Shown: positions 48,768-61,899 of the stretch, piece after piece
How positions within the stretch are numbered: the first letter of the stretch is position 1
Layout: every line of letters begins with the position of its first letter
NCBI GenBank assembly: GCA_025642065.1
Contig: JAODUP010000317.1
Location: 248,001 to 312,000 of the forward strand
Direction: 5' to 3'
Length of the DNA stretch: 64,000 bases
Origin: Paralvinella palmiformis
Taxonomy: Eukaryota; Annelida; Polychaeta; Terebellida; Alvinellidae
Position numbers and translations under genes: made by a program
Notes under the pieces: generated by a model
What the model was told of the DNA's origin: nothing
Databases searched by the model: none
The model's input: only the letters and a program-made list of their open reading frames with translations

Positions 48768-51700
48768 CTACTTTGCACGGCCTCTCAAAATCGGCTGGTA
48801 CCTTGAGTGGTTACCAGGATGTACAGCACCGACGTTACCAGCCGAGGCCATTCTTGGCAGTCTGCTGGCACGAGGCTCCCCGAGATTAGTCGTCAAATGT
48901 TGTACTGATGTGAGACTAGGTAACTGTCTGTGCTTTTTGGCGCCACCCACGAGTACACCAGCTCTCTGAGCCTGCTCGGAAATGGCGCCTTCCACTGGTC
49001 CCTCGGCTATCGTGGCCGATGACTGGGATGGTAAACCAAACCTGATACTATCCACACTCTGCGACTGTTTCATGATGTCCAGTTTTGTCGGTGGCTGTAT
49101 GGGCCGCGGGGGTGGCTTAATAGAAGGTTTTGGATTGCTCCACTTTGTTATCCGTCCACTGGGAAATTTTAGGCTGCGTGCAGATTTCTTCGGTTCCTGT
49201 TCCGACTGTCCTGCCGATTTAATGGCAACATTGTCCTCGGGTTCTTGCAAGCACTGCTGTTTTTTCAGGACGTGTTGCACCTTGTCCGCAGAGTGCTTCT
49301 TGTCGTCGGACTCCGACATTACCAAAACGGTGTTGTTGTTTTCTGCGGCCTGCTGTTGTTCAGACGTCGTACTCCTCCCATCACCGAGTTCCGACACTTC
49401 GTCATCGAGTTGAGCGATGGAAGCAGCTGACTGATATCCTAACTCTGACACGCTGTCTGTGGCAGATAACCAGTTAAAGGAACAGCCCTCTTTCTCTTGT
49501 GTCAAAAATGAGTCTGCCTTGTGAGACTGCGCAGAACAATCACTCTGCCCACTGAGACTTTGTCGGTGATGAACAGAAAACGAGCTACTTCCATTGGCTG
49601 ACGGAATACCGTCATATTCCGCAGATGTGTTCTTGCCACCAATATCTGTGTTTTCATCAGTTTCATCTGTTGACGTTTTGGGATGTTTAGGAGATGACAT
49701 GAAAACAGTATCCTCACAATCTCCTGTCTCCGAATCCTGATATTGCATAGCTTTTGTTTCACAGAAATGAATCTTACATTTGCCATTCTGTGGCTTTGCA
49801 TGTTCTACAGTGAATGTATCCGATGCCTCCAAACCAGGATATGTTTCTGGATCTTTCCGACACAGGATATTGACAATATCATGGTTGGCAGGCCCATCCC
49901 TATGACTAGAATCCTGCTGGTAGAAATAAGGTTGGTCCCTCGCAGCAAAGGATGACCTTCTCGAGACCGAACCCGGATGGTTCGACGCCACCGACATGGA
50001 TCTTTCTCCACACTGCGAGAAGTTGTCGCCAACAGAGGAGAGACACACACTGCCCAACGACACCTCCTCCATTAACAGGTCAAGATCATCATCATTGTCA
50101 CATGACTCCAAATCCATAAAAACCTGAAACAAAAACAACAATGCTGAATGGCTACTTCATTCTACAAATACTTAACTTGGTGCTAATCTTGGCCTGGACT
50201 GATACCCAGTTTCCAACGTTTACCATTATGGAACTTCGTATTATTTAAAATGCGCACAAATGAAGGAAACACCAAAACATCTTACCTCATCAGTAATGGA
50301 ATTTCTACTTATCTCTCTGTAATGAAAAAAGACAAAACAATTTTTTTTTTAAAAGATCAAAAGTTAGCATTACTGATGTGTGAAGTAAATTGATATAAGA
50401 TCTAAAATATAAATGCTGGAATCTTAATTCACAGATATCTCAATTTATTAAGCAGCCCATGGCATAAAGCAAGGAAAAGTCCCAGTTAAATAAGCCTTAA
50501 TTAAACAGCATCGGCAACAAGTTATCATTTGCGCAATTACCCACCACTCCGACAGTTAACTAACTGCAGGAGTAATACTATTAACACGCAAACATTTTAA
50601 TATCAGATGTAGAGAAATACACAAGTGCGTGCGTTTCACCAGAATCAGACTACCAGTAATGTTATATATTTATGTGCACAAAATAAGTGAACAGAAATAT
50701 AAAAAAAAAATCGACACACACTGGTTTCTGTCATCAGCTGTGTAAGAACTAAGAATGTACATAAAGTGCAGCCAGCACAAATGATTACATTCTATCAACA
50801 TCACACAACAAGACGAGATAGAAATAATAAATTTATATTGTTAATAATAATAATTACAAAACTTCTATTGCACCAATATCATCGAAAAAAATCGAGCTCA
50901 TTGGTTTACTATCATCCTTCAATACAATGATTCTATTCTAATCCATTTAACTAATGATAATATTCAATCAGATTCTGATTTTCATCCCGACAGTCAGTAC
51001 TATAAAAAGAAACACATGGTGACATTTTCTGACATGCTGTGTTAAAATCTGGATTCTACCAAAACAATATTGTGAACTTTCGGCCACGACGAAACAAAAC
51101 ACAAATAAACGTCAATGTGAAGAAAACTAGAATATACTTCTTCGCTTTGAAGCGAGTGTTAATCGATTGCTCACAATAGCCAGAGTGACGCAAATAAATG
51201 CAAATTTCAACCAAATACAATACAAAAACCCTACAAATATAATTTTCCATCTGAAGTTTGAGAAATAAAATCATACAGTGATCTAATGGGAAATCAGAAC
51301 ATAGAGAACACATGCATGAGTAATGAACAAAGGACAGCGTAGACTCTTACCTTGCTTAAAACCGTTAATTTTCTCGGATGCAGCACAGAAATGATAGTTA
51401 TGGCATGGGATTTTAATATTTGGTAATTGATTAGTTATCATTTGACAATAAGGCAAGAAACATTGTTTTCTCATCACTATCAGTATGACACGGTTGGCTC
51501 AATAGTGAAATTACTTGATATCATTTTGATTATAGGTCTATTACAGTTATGACCCCACTGTACGTCACACACCGAGATTAGTACAGTGTTGTGGCTCTGA
51601 TATTTAGCTCTGAATATTAATGATTGAATGCGCAAAGAAATGGAATCTGGAAACACTATGAAGGTATTGCGTTATTCTTGGACAGGCATGTATTTTACAT

Positions 51701-54700
51701 GTGAAGACAGTATGCTCTCGCTCTCTCTCAGACACACATACACACCAGTGAACATTTTGTTTAAAAAAAAATGATTAGCAACAATTGCTAATCAGTTAGG
51801 AAATTGATTAGCAATTCCATAGTTTTTTAAGGCAAGTTAGACTTAGTCATACGTTTTGTATTATATAATAAAGAAACTGATCTAACTTAAAATAGATCTA
51901 ACGTGTTTTTCCCTTTCATTTTTCAAATATTTGTCAACAATACATGGCCACTTATATCTGGCATTGTTATTGGATAAATCTGAAAAGGGGTACTTTAATA
52001 ATAAAGTACATGCATTTAAATTTTAGCTAGACAGACATATCCCAAACTAACAGATATGAGGTTGAATTTCAGACAAACTAATTGTTTAAATCTACAGCCA
52101 ACTAAATTTTCCCAATAATCTGTCGTCACAATTACGCGTGTCACAACAACAAAAATTCTGGTACCATGCAGTACAAGAACACTGCCAACGACCTGCTTAT
52201 CATAAAAGATTTTAAAGTATTTATGAACAACAGTAAAAAAACAGGGCAACATAATTTTTTCACATGGAGCATTGTCACCGATGAGGTTATTCCAAAGGCA
52301 GTGGCTACGTGTAAGTGAGCCATAAGTTTGGACCCATAGTCTAAACGTGTGTGAGCCATTATGCACATGCATATGTTTTTATTCACGTATGGCTCATGTA
52401 CGTGTAGACACTTTGTATTCCAAAAGCATCTCTGAACTAAATACAATGCCAGATATTGGTTCGCAATTTTACGTGATGCGTTTTAGGATTGCATAGCGAT
52501 TCGTGTAACATGTATTGCGATTCGCGACACAATACTGAACAAAATGTTCATTGCACACACACACACAGAGGACAATGAATATGCACACCAAGTTAAAGCC
52601 AAATTAATGCGAGAATCGGTTTCACTACTGGGATAAAAAAAGGAAACATTCTCATACACATGTAGAAGATTCGGGCGGACAAGTTGCAACAAATCCAGCT
52701 TATAACTGCTGCAAGAAAACAAAAACGACAACAACAACAACAAAATCCAGACAAAGCACCTTGTTGTTGAGTGGCTAAGCTACATACCATAACCTCATTA
52801 CCATGGCCTACGGAGATTAAGTACAAGAAGATACAACGTTAAGATCTCTAAATATAGCAAACATTCTTCATTGTTATGTAATCTATTTCATGAGACGTTA
52901 CAGCCTTAGACTAATGTATGGCAAAAATTGGCATTCTGTCACCACCATCTTCAAACATAAGACAACATTCGGTGCTACTACTCATTACTTTGATGTATAA
53001 TAATAGCTTAACCCCAGGGGAAACTAGAGAGGAATCCAAAAATACTTTTCATCCAAGTGTCCGCTAACTGTCAACATCAAATCTTATTAAAGACTATATT
53101 TATAATCTACCAACTAAATTCCATGTCAGCAATGGATATACTCTTGCATTGGCAGGTCTTCCTCAGTGATCACAGTTATATTTAGATAAACACACACACA
53201 CACACAAATACACACACACACACTCAAGAAATGAGTGCTTATTAGAATATAATTATTTTAAATCCACCTGGCCCCGATAAAAAATAAATAACATAGAATT
53301 AACGAACAGTGATAGCATAAAATCAAGTAATTAGCCCAAAAGGTTTTGCAATACACTTCATGATTCACACATCTAAACAGACAAGCCTCACTTCCATCCC
53401 TGTCCTGGCTGGTATATGTTTGTATGATTCATAATATGTCAAAAATATATCACCAAAAGATACCCATCTCTAAAGACATAGGACAACATATTTTACTGCT
53501 AACATAAAAAACAACCCCGCTAAACCTGGTCTCCTGACAGATAATGTTGACAATTCCAGCAGCAATCAGGAGAATCATTCATTTGAGTCGTAGGCGATTA
53601 TATAAATGTAGGTGAATAGCATCCCGAAGGACTGGGTGAGAGTGGTGAAGATTGGGTGACTATCCAGTAAAACCGACGCACCTGAATTCAGTTCTGTTAC
53701 CGTAACGACTAAGCGGCTGACTAGATGTGGACGAGCTTCGTCTGACGCATGCCGATCTATAAGATCCCGCTTTGTAGAAACCGCTGACCTGCTGGAAATA
53801 AGCACAGCCAATAAATATGAAGCAAGCACTCTAGCACTGTTAACGATCGCATTGTTTTTGGCAGTTTGGTTAGCTCGTCGTGTGAAAGAGGTCCCAGGGT
53901 GCAAGAACAGAAAATTGAGTGAAAGAAGTAACAGGCTGGTGAAAGATTTAGGGCGGGGGGGGGTTGGACATAATGATGAAAATATGTCAGGATCAGAAAC
54001 TGAATATATGATGCCAGTGTGCATGTGTGTGTGCATGGGTGTGTTTGAGTGTATTTTTGTCTGTCTGTGGGTGAGTGGTAGTGGCTGGGTGTTGGTTGTA
54101 CGTAAACTTGAGGAATGAGAGGGGGATGTGTTGTAGGAGAAGTGCATAAATAGAGATGCACCTGCCCCTCTGGAGATGTTTACAAGTTCGAAGCAATGCT
54201 CTAGCTAAGGCCATAGTACAGTCAGCACTAAATATTACAGTCTAAGACACCCAACACCAATCATAACTTAGCTCAATGAATCCAAAAACCTGTCATTCTA
54301 ATCCCGTCTGATTCTATGGTTATATTTCCAGTACCAGCAATCTTCTACATTATAATCACTATTCTAGTATTATGCTCCACTACGTATATAATGGTAGGCT
54401 ATCAACTATAATTACCTTATCTGTTTGTGTCGCCACGTGACTGTAGGCTTTACCTCCTGGTTCTGAGTAGCCACACTCATACTTCGTCTGCAGATAATGA
54501 CATCAGATAATTTAACTTAGACCGTACAGTACCTCAAGTTTATCAGTTCGATAAATTGTCTTCTTCATCGAGAAATTCGAAACACAATTAATGATTCCAT
54601 GATTCGTTTCAGTTTATATCAAGATGAACTCGACAACGGTTCAACCAACAAGATTGTAATTGGACAATGATTAATGTCCATAATTGTGGATGTGGGAATG

Positions 54701-57700
54701 GTTGGTGAATGTATACACACACAGCAACATCTGTAACACACACACACACACACACACACAACAGAGAGAGAGAGAGAGAGAGAGAAACTAATACAGAAGT
54801 TTAACACAATTATAGTTTATCTTATGACAAGCAGTAAGTATCAGCGATCATTTATTATCAAATAACAGTCCTTACCATTTGTTGCTGTAGTAACATGATA
54901 GTCCTTTCTTGTTCCTCCACTTGGTGGCGTATACCTTGTAGCTGTAGTTTTAGCTCACTATTCTCCTACAGCAAAGACAATGTTAGAATCAGATATAAGA
55001 GTCTCTGATCTCCGTTAATCCACCGTTTTCACACAGAAAAAAATACAAGGAACTACAGTTGACCACATACTGTTGAAATGATGAAGTCCTGATTAGCTTA
55101 AATTGCGTTAAGTGATCAAAACTGATATTGTACAGATAATTCGGTATGTAGATGCTTCCTAGTCTAAGGGTTCTAGGTTAGAAATATCAGCAGATTCCAG
55201 TTAACATGGGGGTGAGATGGGGCTTATCAACCAAAAAAACCTGTCTTTTTATTCCCAGAATTAACATATTTTTACTTACAGCCACCAAAGTGAAAGAAAG
55301 GAAAGAAACACTCCTTTAAAACTAATACATTCAAGACAAATAAAAATAATTAATCATGAATAAATTTAGAGCACTATAAACATTTATTATTATTGTTATT
55401 TATTAATCAGGTCATCTGCTTCAAGCTTGGAAAAGTCTATTGACCAATTTAAGAATAGGTAATAAAAAAGCAGTACAATTATCATGTGGCAAAGTGCATT
55501 CAATGCATATTTAAACTTTAAAATATAATCATAAACTGGCTGAAGAGACCGAGGTTCTGGATTAAATGTTTAAACTATGACTGAGACCCGAGCACCTGTA
55601 CAAATTTAAGGTGATATTTTAAATAATAAACTATCACGGACGCTAATATTTACACCGTCAGCTGTGTGTGACCAAGTGTTATCAGCCTCTCTATTGGTTC
55701 CTCGTCCTTTCATTAAAAAAAACCCTATAAATAAACACTGTTTGCAAAATTGGCTGCAACATCATTTGGTAAATGGCTAGAAATCTTAACAATCAGGTAA
55801 ATATTGTGAGTAGAGTGTGCCCTGTAAATGATATATACCCGCAATAGAAATTAGTTTGTTTACTACAGCTGTCATCCATCAAAATCCATGGGAACCCAAG
55901 ATCTAAGATGTCATATCATCTAACAGCTGATCATTTTGGTGACAGCTGGGAGTTATGAAATGATTTCAGAAACACTCGACATCAGTGACTTATTATAAAA
56001 ATGAAAAGCAATATGACCTTACGTGGCTTGATGTCAGTCACCGGAGATGCCTGACCAATTAACCTCAAAGGCTGGTGAACATGTATATGATAAAACCCAA
56101 ATGAGGGTTTTACTTTACACAAACTAATTGAATATATCACACGTTTGTTTGCTTCATCCCATTTTTCTGATACATGTTTGATACAACTTCATACAGTACA
56201 AGGCCGCCAGCCATCAAGCCTGACAGTGACATCCCATCCGCTTAGTCACCATTTATTTGTGGTTGTTGAGAGAGTGGGGAAAAAACCCCCAATATTTTCA
56301 ATTTCCTGGGTGAAGAATTTTTCAAATGATGGACACTGGTTGAGTTCATATTAGGAAATCTAGCGGGAAAAACATGTCACGTTGTCAGTGAAAATGAAAT
56401 GGTGTGGAGTTATATATTGTTCATCATTTATAGGTGTATTATTACCTGCTGACAACCATAAAATAAGGACCCTACAGGTGCAACATGAAAGGTGGTGCAA
56501 CGGGTTGCTGAATCTGACGTGCTACTGCTGCCTGAGTAATTACTAAATTACTGGACGCATATGACGTAAACACGACATCGTACGTCTTTTACCTTTTTGG
56601 ACACGATGACCTTACCTTGATTACATCATCTGTGTTGCTATTGTTTTGGATGTGCTCATCACGTTCCAGATAGGCAGCGAAGCTATACTTGTTACTGTCA
56701 TCATAAGGACTTGTAGGTTGGCTGCTGCTCAACTTAAAGCCATTCTGAAAATAGAAACAACTAAACCAATGAGATAGCTGCTTCTACTCATCTGTTTATT
56801 TCTCGACGCCAAGACAGGCTCATCCTCTAAAGTAATAATGAACCAAAATGCACCTCAGCTCAAACCGGTTAGCCACATTTATAGGATATTAAATCAATCA
56901 CAATAAATAATAACATAAGCTTCTTATGTCTAAACGGTAATTTAGCATCATCCGTAATGATTGCTATTTCTTATGTTTATATCAGTTGCTGCTGATGTAC
57001 ACAGGATGTACTGTGCAGTTAAATAAAACAGTGGAAATAAATACACTGTATTATAAAACCAGAAGACAAAATTATATTGGAATTGGAAAAGTGTCATACT
57101 GACACCTTTCCAATATTATGCAATTTATTTTATCCTATCACTGAATAAAAAATTCGGCTGATTTGCTCACCTTCCAGTTCTGGCCATGGAATTCATCCTG
57201 TAATTAGAAGGAAAAAACAACATTAATGACATGTTTCCAGCTCATGGCAAATAAGTGGACATATATTGGAGAAGAAAACAACAATACGCAAATATACATG
57301 GCAAGAAACCACTCGTACACACAATAATTGTATTAATGGTCAAACAGAATACTATGATAATATTAAACTTGACAGATCACAAATACTTTAATACCAAACT
57401 TGAGAGATCGTAAATATGATAATACAAAAACTTGGCAGATCACAAATTTGATAATACCAAACTTGAGAGATCGTAAATATGATAATACAAAAACTTGGCA
57501 GATCACAAATTTCATAATACCAAACTTGAGAGATCGTAAATATGATAATACAAAAACTTGGCAGATCACAAATCTATCAACATTTACAATGAAGCAAGAG
57601 AAATGTCATAAAGAGCCATTAAATATTGGCATAACGTAACAAATATCATTAACTATAGCCAGAATTTGTTCCAGTGAGCATGCCAATTTTTCTCGTCCAT

Positions 57701-60424
57701 TTTTATCTGATGGAGGAAGGGAGGGAACCTCCGTGGCCACATATCTATAGCACCTGGGTTCAAACCCGGACTGGACTATGTCAGAACAGTGTTTCATCTT
57801 GACTCATTAGTTGGCCCATTTAACTTATCCCATGGATGTACATAAAAGTGGCCATAACACAGTAACATTTACATTTAACTGATAGAGGAAATGTTCTTCC
57901 TTTTTTATGGCCATTTCTGATCAGAGAGCAGGCTAAATGGGCCAAACAACCGCTAAAGGTAATGAAGTGAAAGATGAAACATCCTTCAGTAATTGCTAGT
58001 CCTGGTTGTGAACCCAGAAAGTAAAGGTTTGTGGCCAACTGCGCTATTGATTTGGCTTTCTTCGATGACTCTTAGCTGCTGGAGAGAGATAAGTTTTAAA
58101 AAAATCATTTCTGGTTGAGAACAGAAAATTAACAAGAACAAATGGGAGCAGTCTGGTGAACTAACCAATAGTGACACAGAGTGTGGGGGCTATGGCTTGT
58201 TATCTATCACCCACCATTCATTCATATTTAAACGACAATCGCATGTCGGAAATGGGAAACTAAATCACGACCACACGCGAGGCAATCATCTCGGCAACTC
58301 TGATCAGTACTTAACAAAATTTGTCCCCTCTCAGAGCCGCATTCCCTTGACGCATACAACAGTTATGATGGGTTAACGATTAGGAAATAACACCAGAAAT
58401 GTCATGTGATCTCTGCCAACAACGGACGGGGCCCAGACAGTTATCAATATGTTATACAACGTGCTGAACTGCGACCCAGTCGCTGTTTAAACATTACGTA
58501 ACAGCAAAAACCTTTGGAAGAATTGGATTTTCAGTACACAGCTGGCGTCTTGCTAAGCAAATAAGCTCCGCCGAATCAATTTCTAACTTATACTGGGCTT
58601 CATCAACCTTGTACAACAAAATATTACGCCCAATTGTTGGTATTTCATGAATATGGAAATAATTTCTCAACATGTAGAGTGAAAGTGAGTCGAGTGAAAG
58701 GGAGTCGAAAAACAAGATAATGAGCACAGAAAATCAATACTAAAAATTAGAAATATAATTTGCCGTAATTGATTTGCCTGCAATCAGAACCACGTCTCGC
58801 AACGGGTCATGTTGACACCTTCAAAGTGTTATCAGTTAGGTTATCTTCAAACTGTGTAGAAGATCGCCATCATTACAATTCTGCATTAATTAAGGGGTTT
58901 ATCTGTCAGAGAGAAATTAACTGAAATTTCTGAGAACAGGGTCAGAGCCACCTAAATTTAAATCAGGGCAACCTTTCTGTGGTCTGGAATAATCCCTTTT
59001 TGTTAAAATACACCTTTAAATCTAATATGGTCATCCACGTGATGGTGACCTGCCGTTTGTAAATATACACGGCTCAAAGCATCTCTTCAGAAGAGCCTCT
59101 ACTGTAATACTTTGTATCTCACTGAGACACACTTTTACTGAGATTATGTCCTGTTGTGTCTTATATGAAACGATTATTTCCAAGTGGATTATTTCCAACA
59201 GGATTTCCTTTTTTAGGACACCGAAGCACTCCAATAGTGCAGCGAATAGAGCACTGCACTAAAAACCTCCAAGTCAGGGTTCAAACCTGGGTGATGCCTG
59301 TATTTATGGGATGTTACCCTAGGGAATCACGCCTTACACCAGGTGTGACCAGCATGGAGGCCATATAAATACTAAATAAGGACACAATCAGGAACAGAGA
59401 TGGTTTTAAAAAATGAAATAAGAACATAAAAGCATCTTTTCATTTAGTGACAAACAAAGAGCCTTTGTAACAGATCATAAAGTATTGTTTTTATCTGACT
59501 TTACACCACCGCTCATTATTACCAAAACTCAGTTGCGCAGTTACAGTAGTTTATTAGTTTGGCTTGTTGTTAAAAAAAACCTGTCTCAGTAGTGTTTACA
59601 TGACTAACAGGAGAAACCTAACTTCACACATAAGACAAACTGGCAACCAACTGTTCTAATATTGCAATCTCAATACTGTGGTATCCATTTAGCAATTAGT
59701 TCTCAGGCGAAACCCGATTTTGGGAAACTTTTTATCCCTGTTAAAACCATTTAGTGCTGAATGTTCTGACGCGTGTTCTCATGAAATCTTCTGAAAATAT
59801 GAGCTTCCAACAGACTTCTGAAGAAGATCCGTAAGTGCAGTTTTACATGGGAGATGGACGTTGGGAGATATGTTGTGTAAACTGATTGTCATAGTTGGCA
59901 TATGCGATGTCAACACGAGTGGACAATTGTTTACATAATTTAAATGAATTGGCGTTATGACACAGAAAATACATCGGGTAAAGACAGGGTTGCATTTGAG
60001 CTGACACCTCTTCCACCTATTCTCATCAACTTTTGCGTATCCAAATTGTTCTGGTCGCCAATTTGGTAGATTGTGATAAAAACAATGTACCATACACTAA
60101 TGTCACATTCTTTTTAATACTACGTTATAAAAATATGAGATGTTCATTCGTTGGTGAATATTAGACCCTCTGTATTTGTTGACGAATTGCGGGCTCTTCG
60201 TTTATCATTCAGTGCCTAGTAAATTCAGCCGAGAGTCACTGATAAAAATGTTTAATTATCTATTGATAAATGGCACATAAATGTCAGCACCCGAATACAT
60301 CCTACGGGGCATAAATGCCTAGATAAAAATCAGCTAAACCCAGCTCTCACATCACCTGTGTTTTGCCATTAAATGTCTCAGTTAGGAATGTCAGGTAATG
60401 CTGGGGAATAAAAAATACTATTTG

Positions 60425-60460
<36 letters not shown>

Positions 60461-60939
60461 CCATTGATATTAACCACTGGTGGTGGCTTGAGCACGCATT
60501 AATTTTCTATTTACGCAAAGACCGGTTGACTCACCTCCTGGATGACTCTCTTCAGCTTGAGAAGCATCGTCTTGAAGTTAGTCACATCCTGCACCAGGTG
60601 GCGATAGGTAAATCCATCAATGGTGACCATGTCATCGTCGTCAGCGTACACCGATCCCTGCCGGGGCGGCTTAAGGATGGTCGTCACGCCGTGGCCGACG
60701 TCGGCTGTCGGAGTACCGTCGGACCGTGGTCCTGGGAATGATGCCGGGCGGGTGGCACGTCGCTGCTGGCGTCTGCAGCGAATTTTAGACAAAACATAAT
60801 TGAAGCACATCGTGACATTGGCCAAGAGGTAGCTCAGATCATAACCAACGACCAGCTGGGGTGTTAGGCAGGCCACGGGAACGGCATTTATCCATTCGCG
60901 AGGCATGGAAATGTGGTCATCGCAGTGATGTACTGCATC
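48768..60939 (-). CDS. CCSER-family coiled-coil serine-rich protein, 3' part or short form
   Basis: Eight minus-strand exons in phase: 60535-60939, 57171-57197 (27-nt microexon), 56616-56744, 54876-54965, 54416-54487, 53682-53791, 50286-50316 and 48768-50123. From ATG 60906 this gives 728 residues. The first exon also starts at a possible acceptor (frame open to 60939), so more exons may lie upstream. Landmarks match human CCSER1 as I recall it: a helix FKTMLLKLKRVIQE (about 111-124), a coiled coil from ENSELKLQLQ (177-206), then an ATQTDK segment. The 451-residue last exon is polar, Ser-rich and acidic at its start (DNDDDLDLL). It includes a proline-rich run (PPPRPIQPP) and ends with basic text containing SRLP near residue 697, a possible EB-binding SxLP motif. 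CCSER2 is reported as a microtubule plus-end tracking protein; a cytoskeletal role here is inferred. CCSER1 and CCSER2 cannot be told apart here. Confidence 0.75.
50840..50925 (+). repeat. dispersed repeat, copy 2 (partner at 41160)
   Basis: Shares 'aataattacaaaacttctat' and 'aaaaaatcgagctcattgg' with 41160-41430, left part only. In the long CCSER intron between 50316 and 53682. Confidence 0.55.
53190..53222. repeat. (AC)n microsatellite
   Basis: Two AC runs with one AAAT interruption, in a CCSER intron. Confidence 0.85.
54718..54784. repeat. (AC)n(AG)n compound microsatellite
   Basis: About 13 AC units, then about 10 AG units, about 90 bases from the 54876-54965 exon. Confidence 0.9.
57365..57575. 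repeat. 63-bp tandem repeat, about 3.3 copies (CCSER intron)
   Basis: Unit contains 'ataccaaacttgagagatcg', 'taaatatgataatacaaaaa' and 'cttggcagatcacaaattt'. Copies are nearly identical, so expansion is recent. It lies about 170 bases upstream (transcript sense) of the 27-nt microexon. Confidence 0.9.
57727..57875 (+). mobile_element. SINE family A, left member of an inverted pair
   Basis: 'aacctccgtggcca' head, B-box 'gggttcaaacccgg', 'tgtttcatcttgactcatta', 'ggcccatttaactta' and tail 'gtggccataacacagtaaca'. Confidence 0.65.
57900..58050 (-). mobile_element. SINE family A, right member of an inverted pair
   Basis: Minus strand from 'caatagcgcagttggccaca' through 'ctgggttcacaaccagg', 'ttcatctttcacttcattac' and 'ggcccatttagcctgctctc'. 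Together with the 57727 copy it forms a tail-to-tail inverted repeat. Confidence 0.65.
59225..59368 (+). mobile_element. tRNA-derived SINE, family B
   Basis: 'gtgcagcgaatagagcactg' (A box), 'agggttcaaacctggg' (B box), 'atgggatgttaccctaggga', 'caggtgtgaccagcatggag'. Lies in the first visible CCSER intron. Confidence 0.7.
60427..60461. repeat. (AC)n microsatellite
   Basis: About 17 AC units, 74 bases from the end of the 60535-60939 exon. Confidence 0.9.
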
Positions 60940-61899
60940 CTAACAACAAATCTACATCAGGCGTATAAAAGAGATGATGCGCGCATGAAATAATATCCAT
61001 TGATGAACTCCAAAACTGGGTTAGGTCATTACTGGTATTACTAATTACCGCCCTTGTGGTAAATGGTGTAACCCTGACAGTATTGAGAACATCCGCCGGC
61101 CTTAACCTGCGGCAGTGTTCTACTTTTGGCATTAACCAAGAGCCGGCCGAACCTAGCAGGTGATATATAATTATATGCAGATACACAAGTATGCCAACCG
61201 ACTTCTATGACATAATTCTACTTCCTTATCGATTGCCGCATGTGAACAGCTTGGCTTTCCTCATATACATGCGCAGACTCCGAAATGGAAACACATCCAA
61301 ATCTACTAATGTTTTGGTTACCCTGCGGTCACTGTCAGTGCACAGCTGTACCAGGTGCACGCGTAATGGGACTACATCCTTCCGTCTGTCCGTGTGTGTG
61401 TGTGTCCGTGTGTGAGCTGACTAACCCACTATACTCATGCCAAAACCAATTAAGCGCAATAATGAGTCGACCTGGCTACGCGCAACACAGCGAATGGCAC
61501 AAAGTTGAGAGAGGTCACCAGACAACAACTCCAGGTGCCGTAACCTGATTACCGAGACCGGATCCTGACCGGACGTCTCCTGGATTATAACTGACCAAAC
61601 GCACCCTCCGCCAACGAACGGCGCCAACAATGGTACTATAGCTAGTAAACTAATATCTCGACGGTCACCACCTCATTAACACGATCCACTTCGTCTAACA
61701 ACGGTGACACACGTATGATGACCAAATTGATCCGTCCATGTCACAGACCAACTAATACTGACTGAGCTCAAACAGCAAAACGCATACATACACTCACACC
61801 AATTCTCTCTCTCTCTGTCGGACTAGAGTTCACGTTTTATGCCCACCAGATGGTGGACCAACGCAAACGAGCCGTGGTGCCATATGGACTACAGCTGTC
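60940..61899. other. upstream DNA of the CCSER-like exon, nothing coding seen
   Basis: Starts with a possible splice acceptor for 60939 (gttag, minus strand), which also supplies an in-frame stop before the open frame. No further exon recognised. Confidence 0.35.

Noticed and set aside
48982..49413. 143-codon plus-strand open frame
   Set aside because: Antisense shadow of the long Ser-rich last exon of the CCSER-like gene.
53575..54161. Two long minus-strand open frames (134 and 190 codons)
   Set aside because: They read through real CCSER exon 53682-53791 and flanking intron, including low-complexity CA/TG stretches, in a way that conflicts with the in-phase splice model.
59779..60093. 104-codon open frame (minus) in a CCSER intron
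   Set aside because: No domain or splice evidence; open frames of this size occur by chance in introns.
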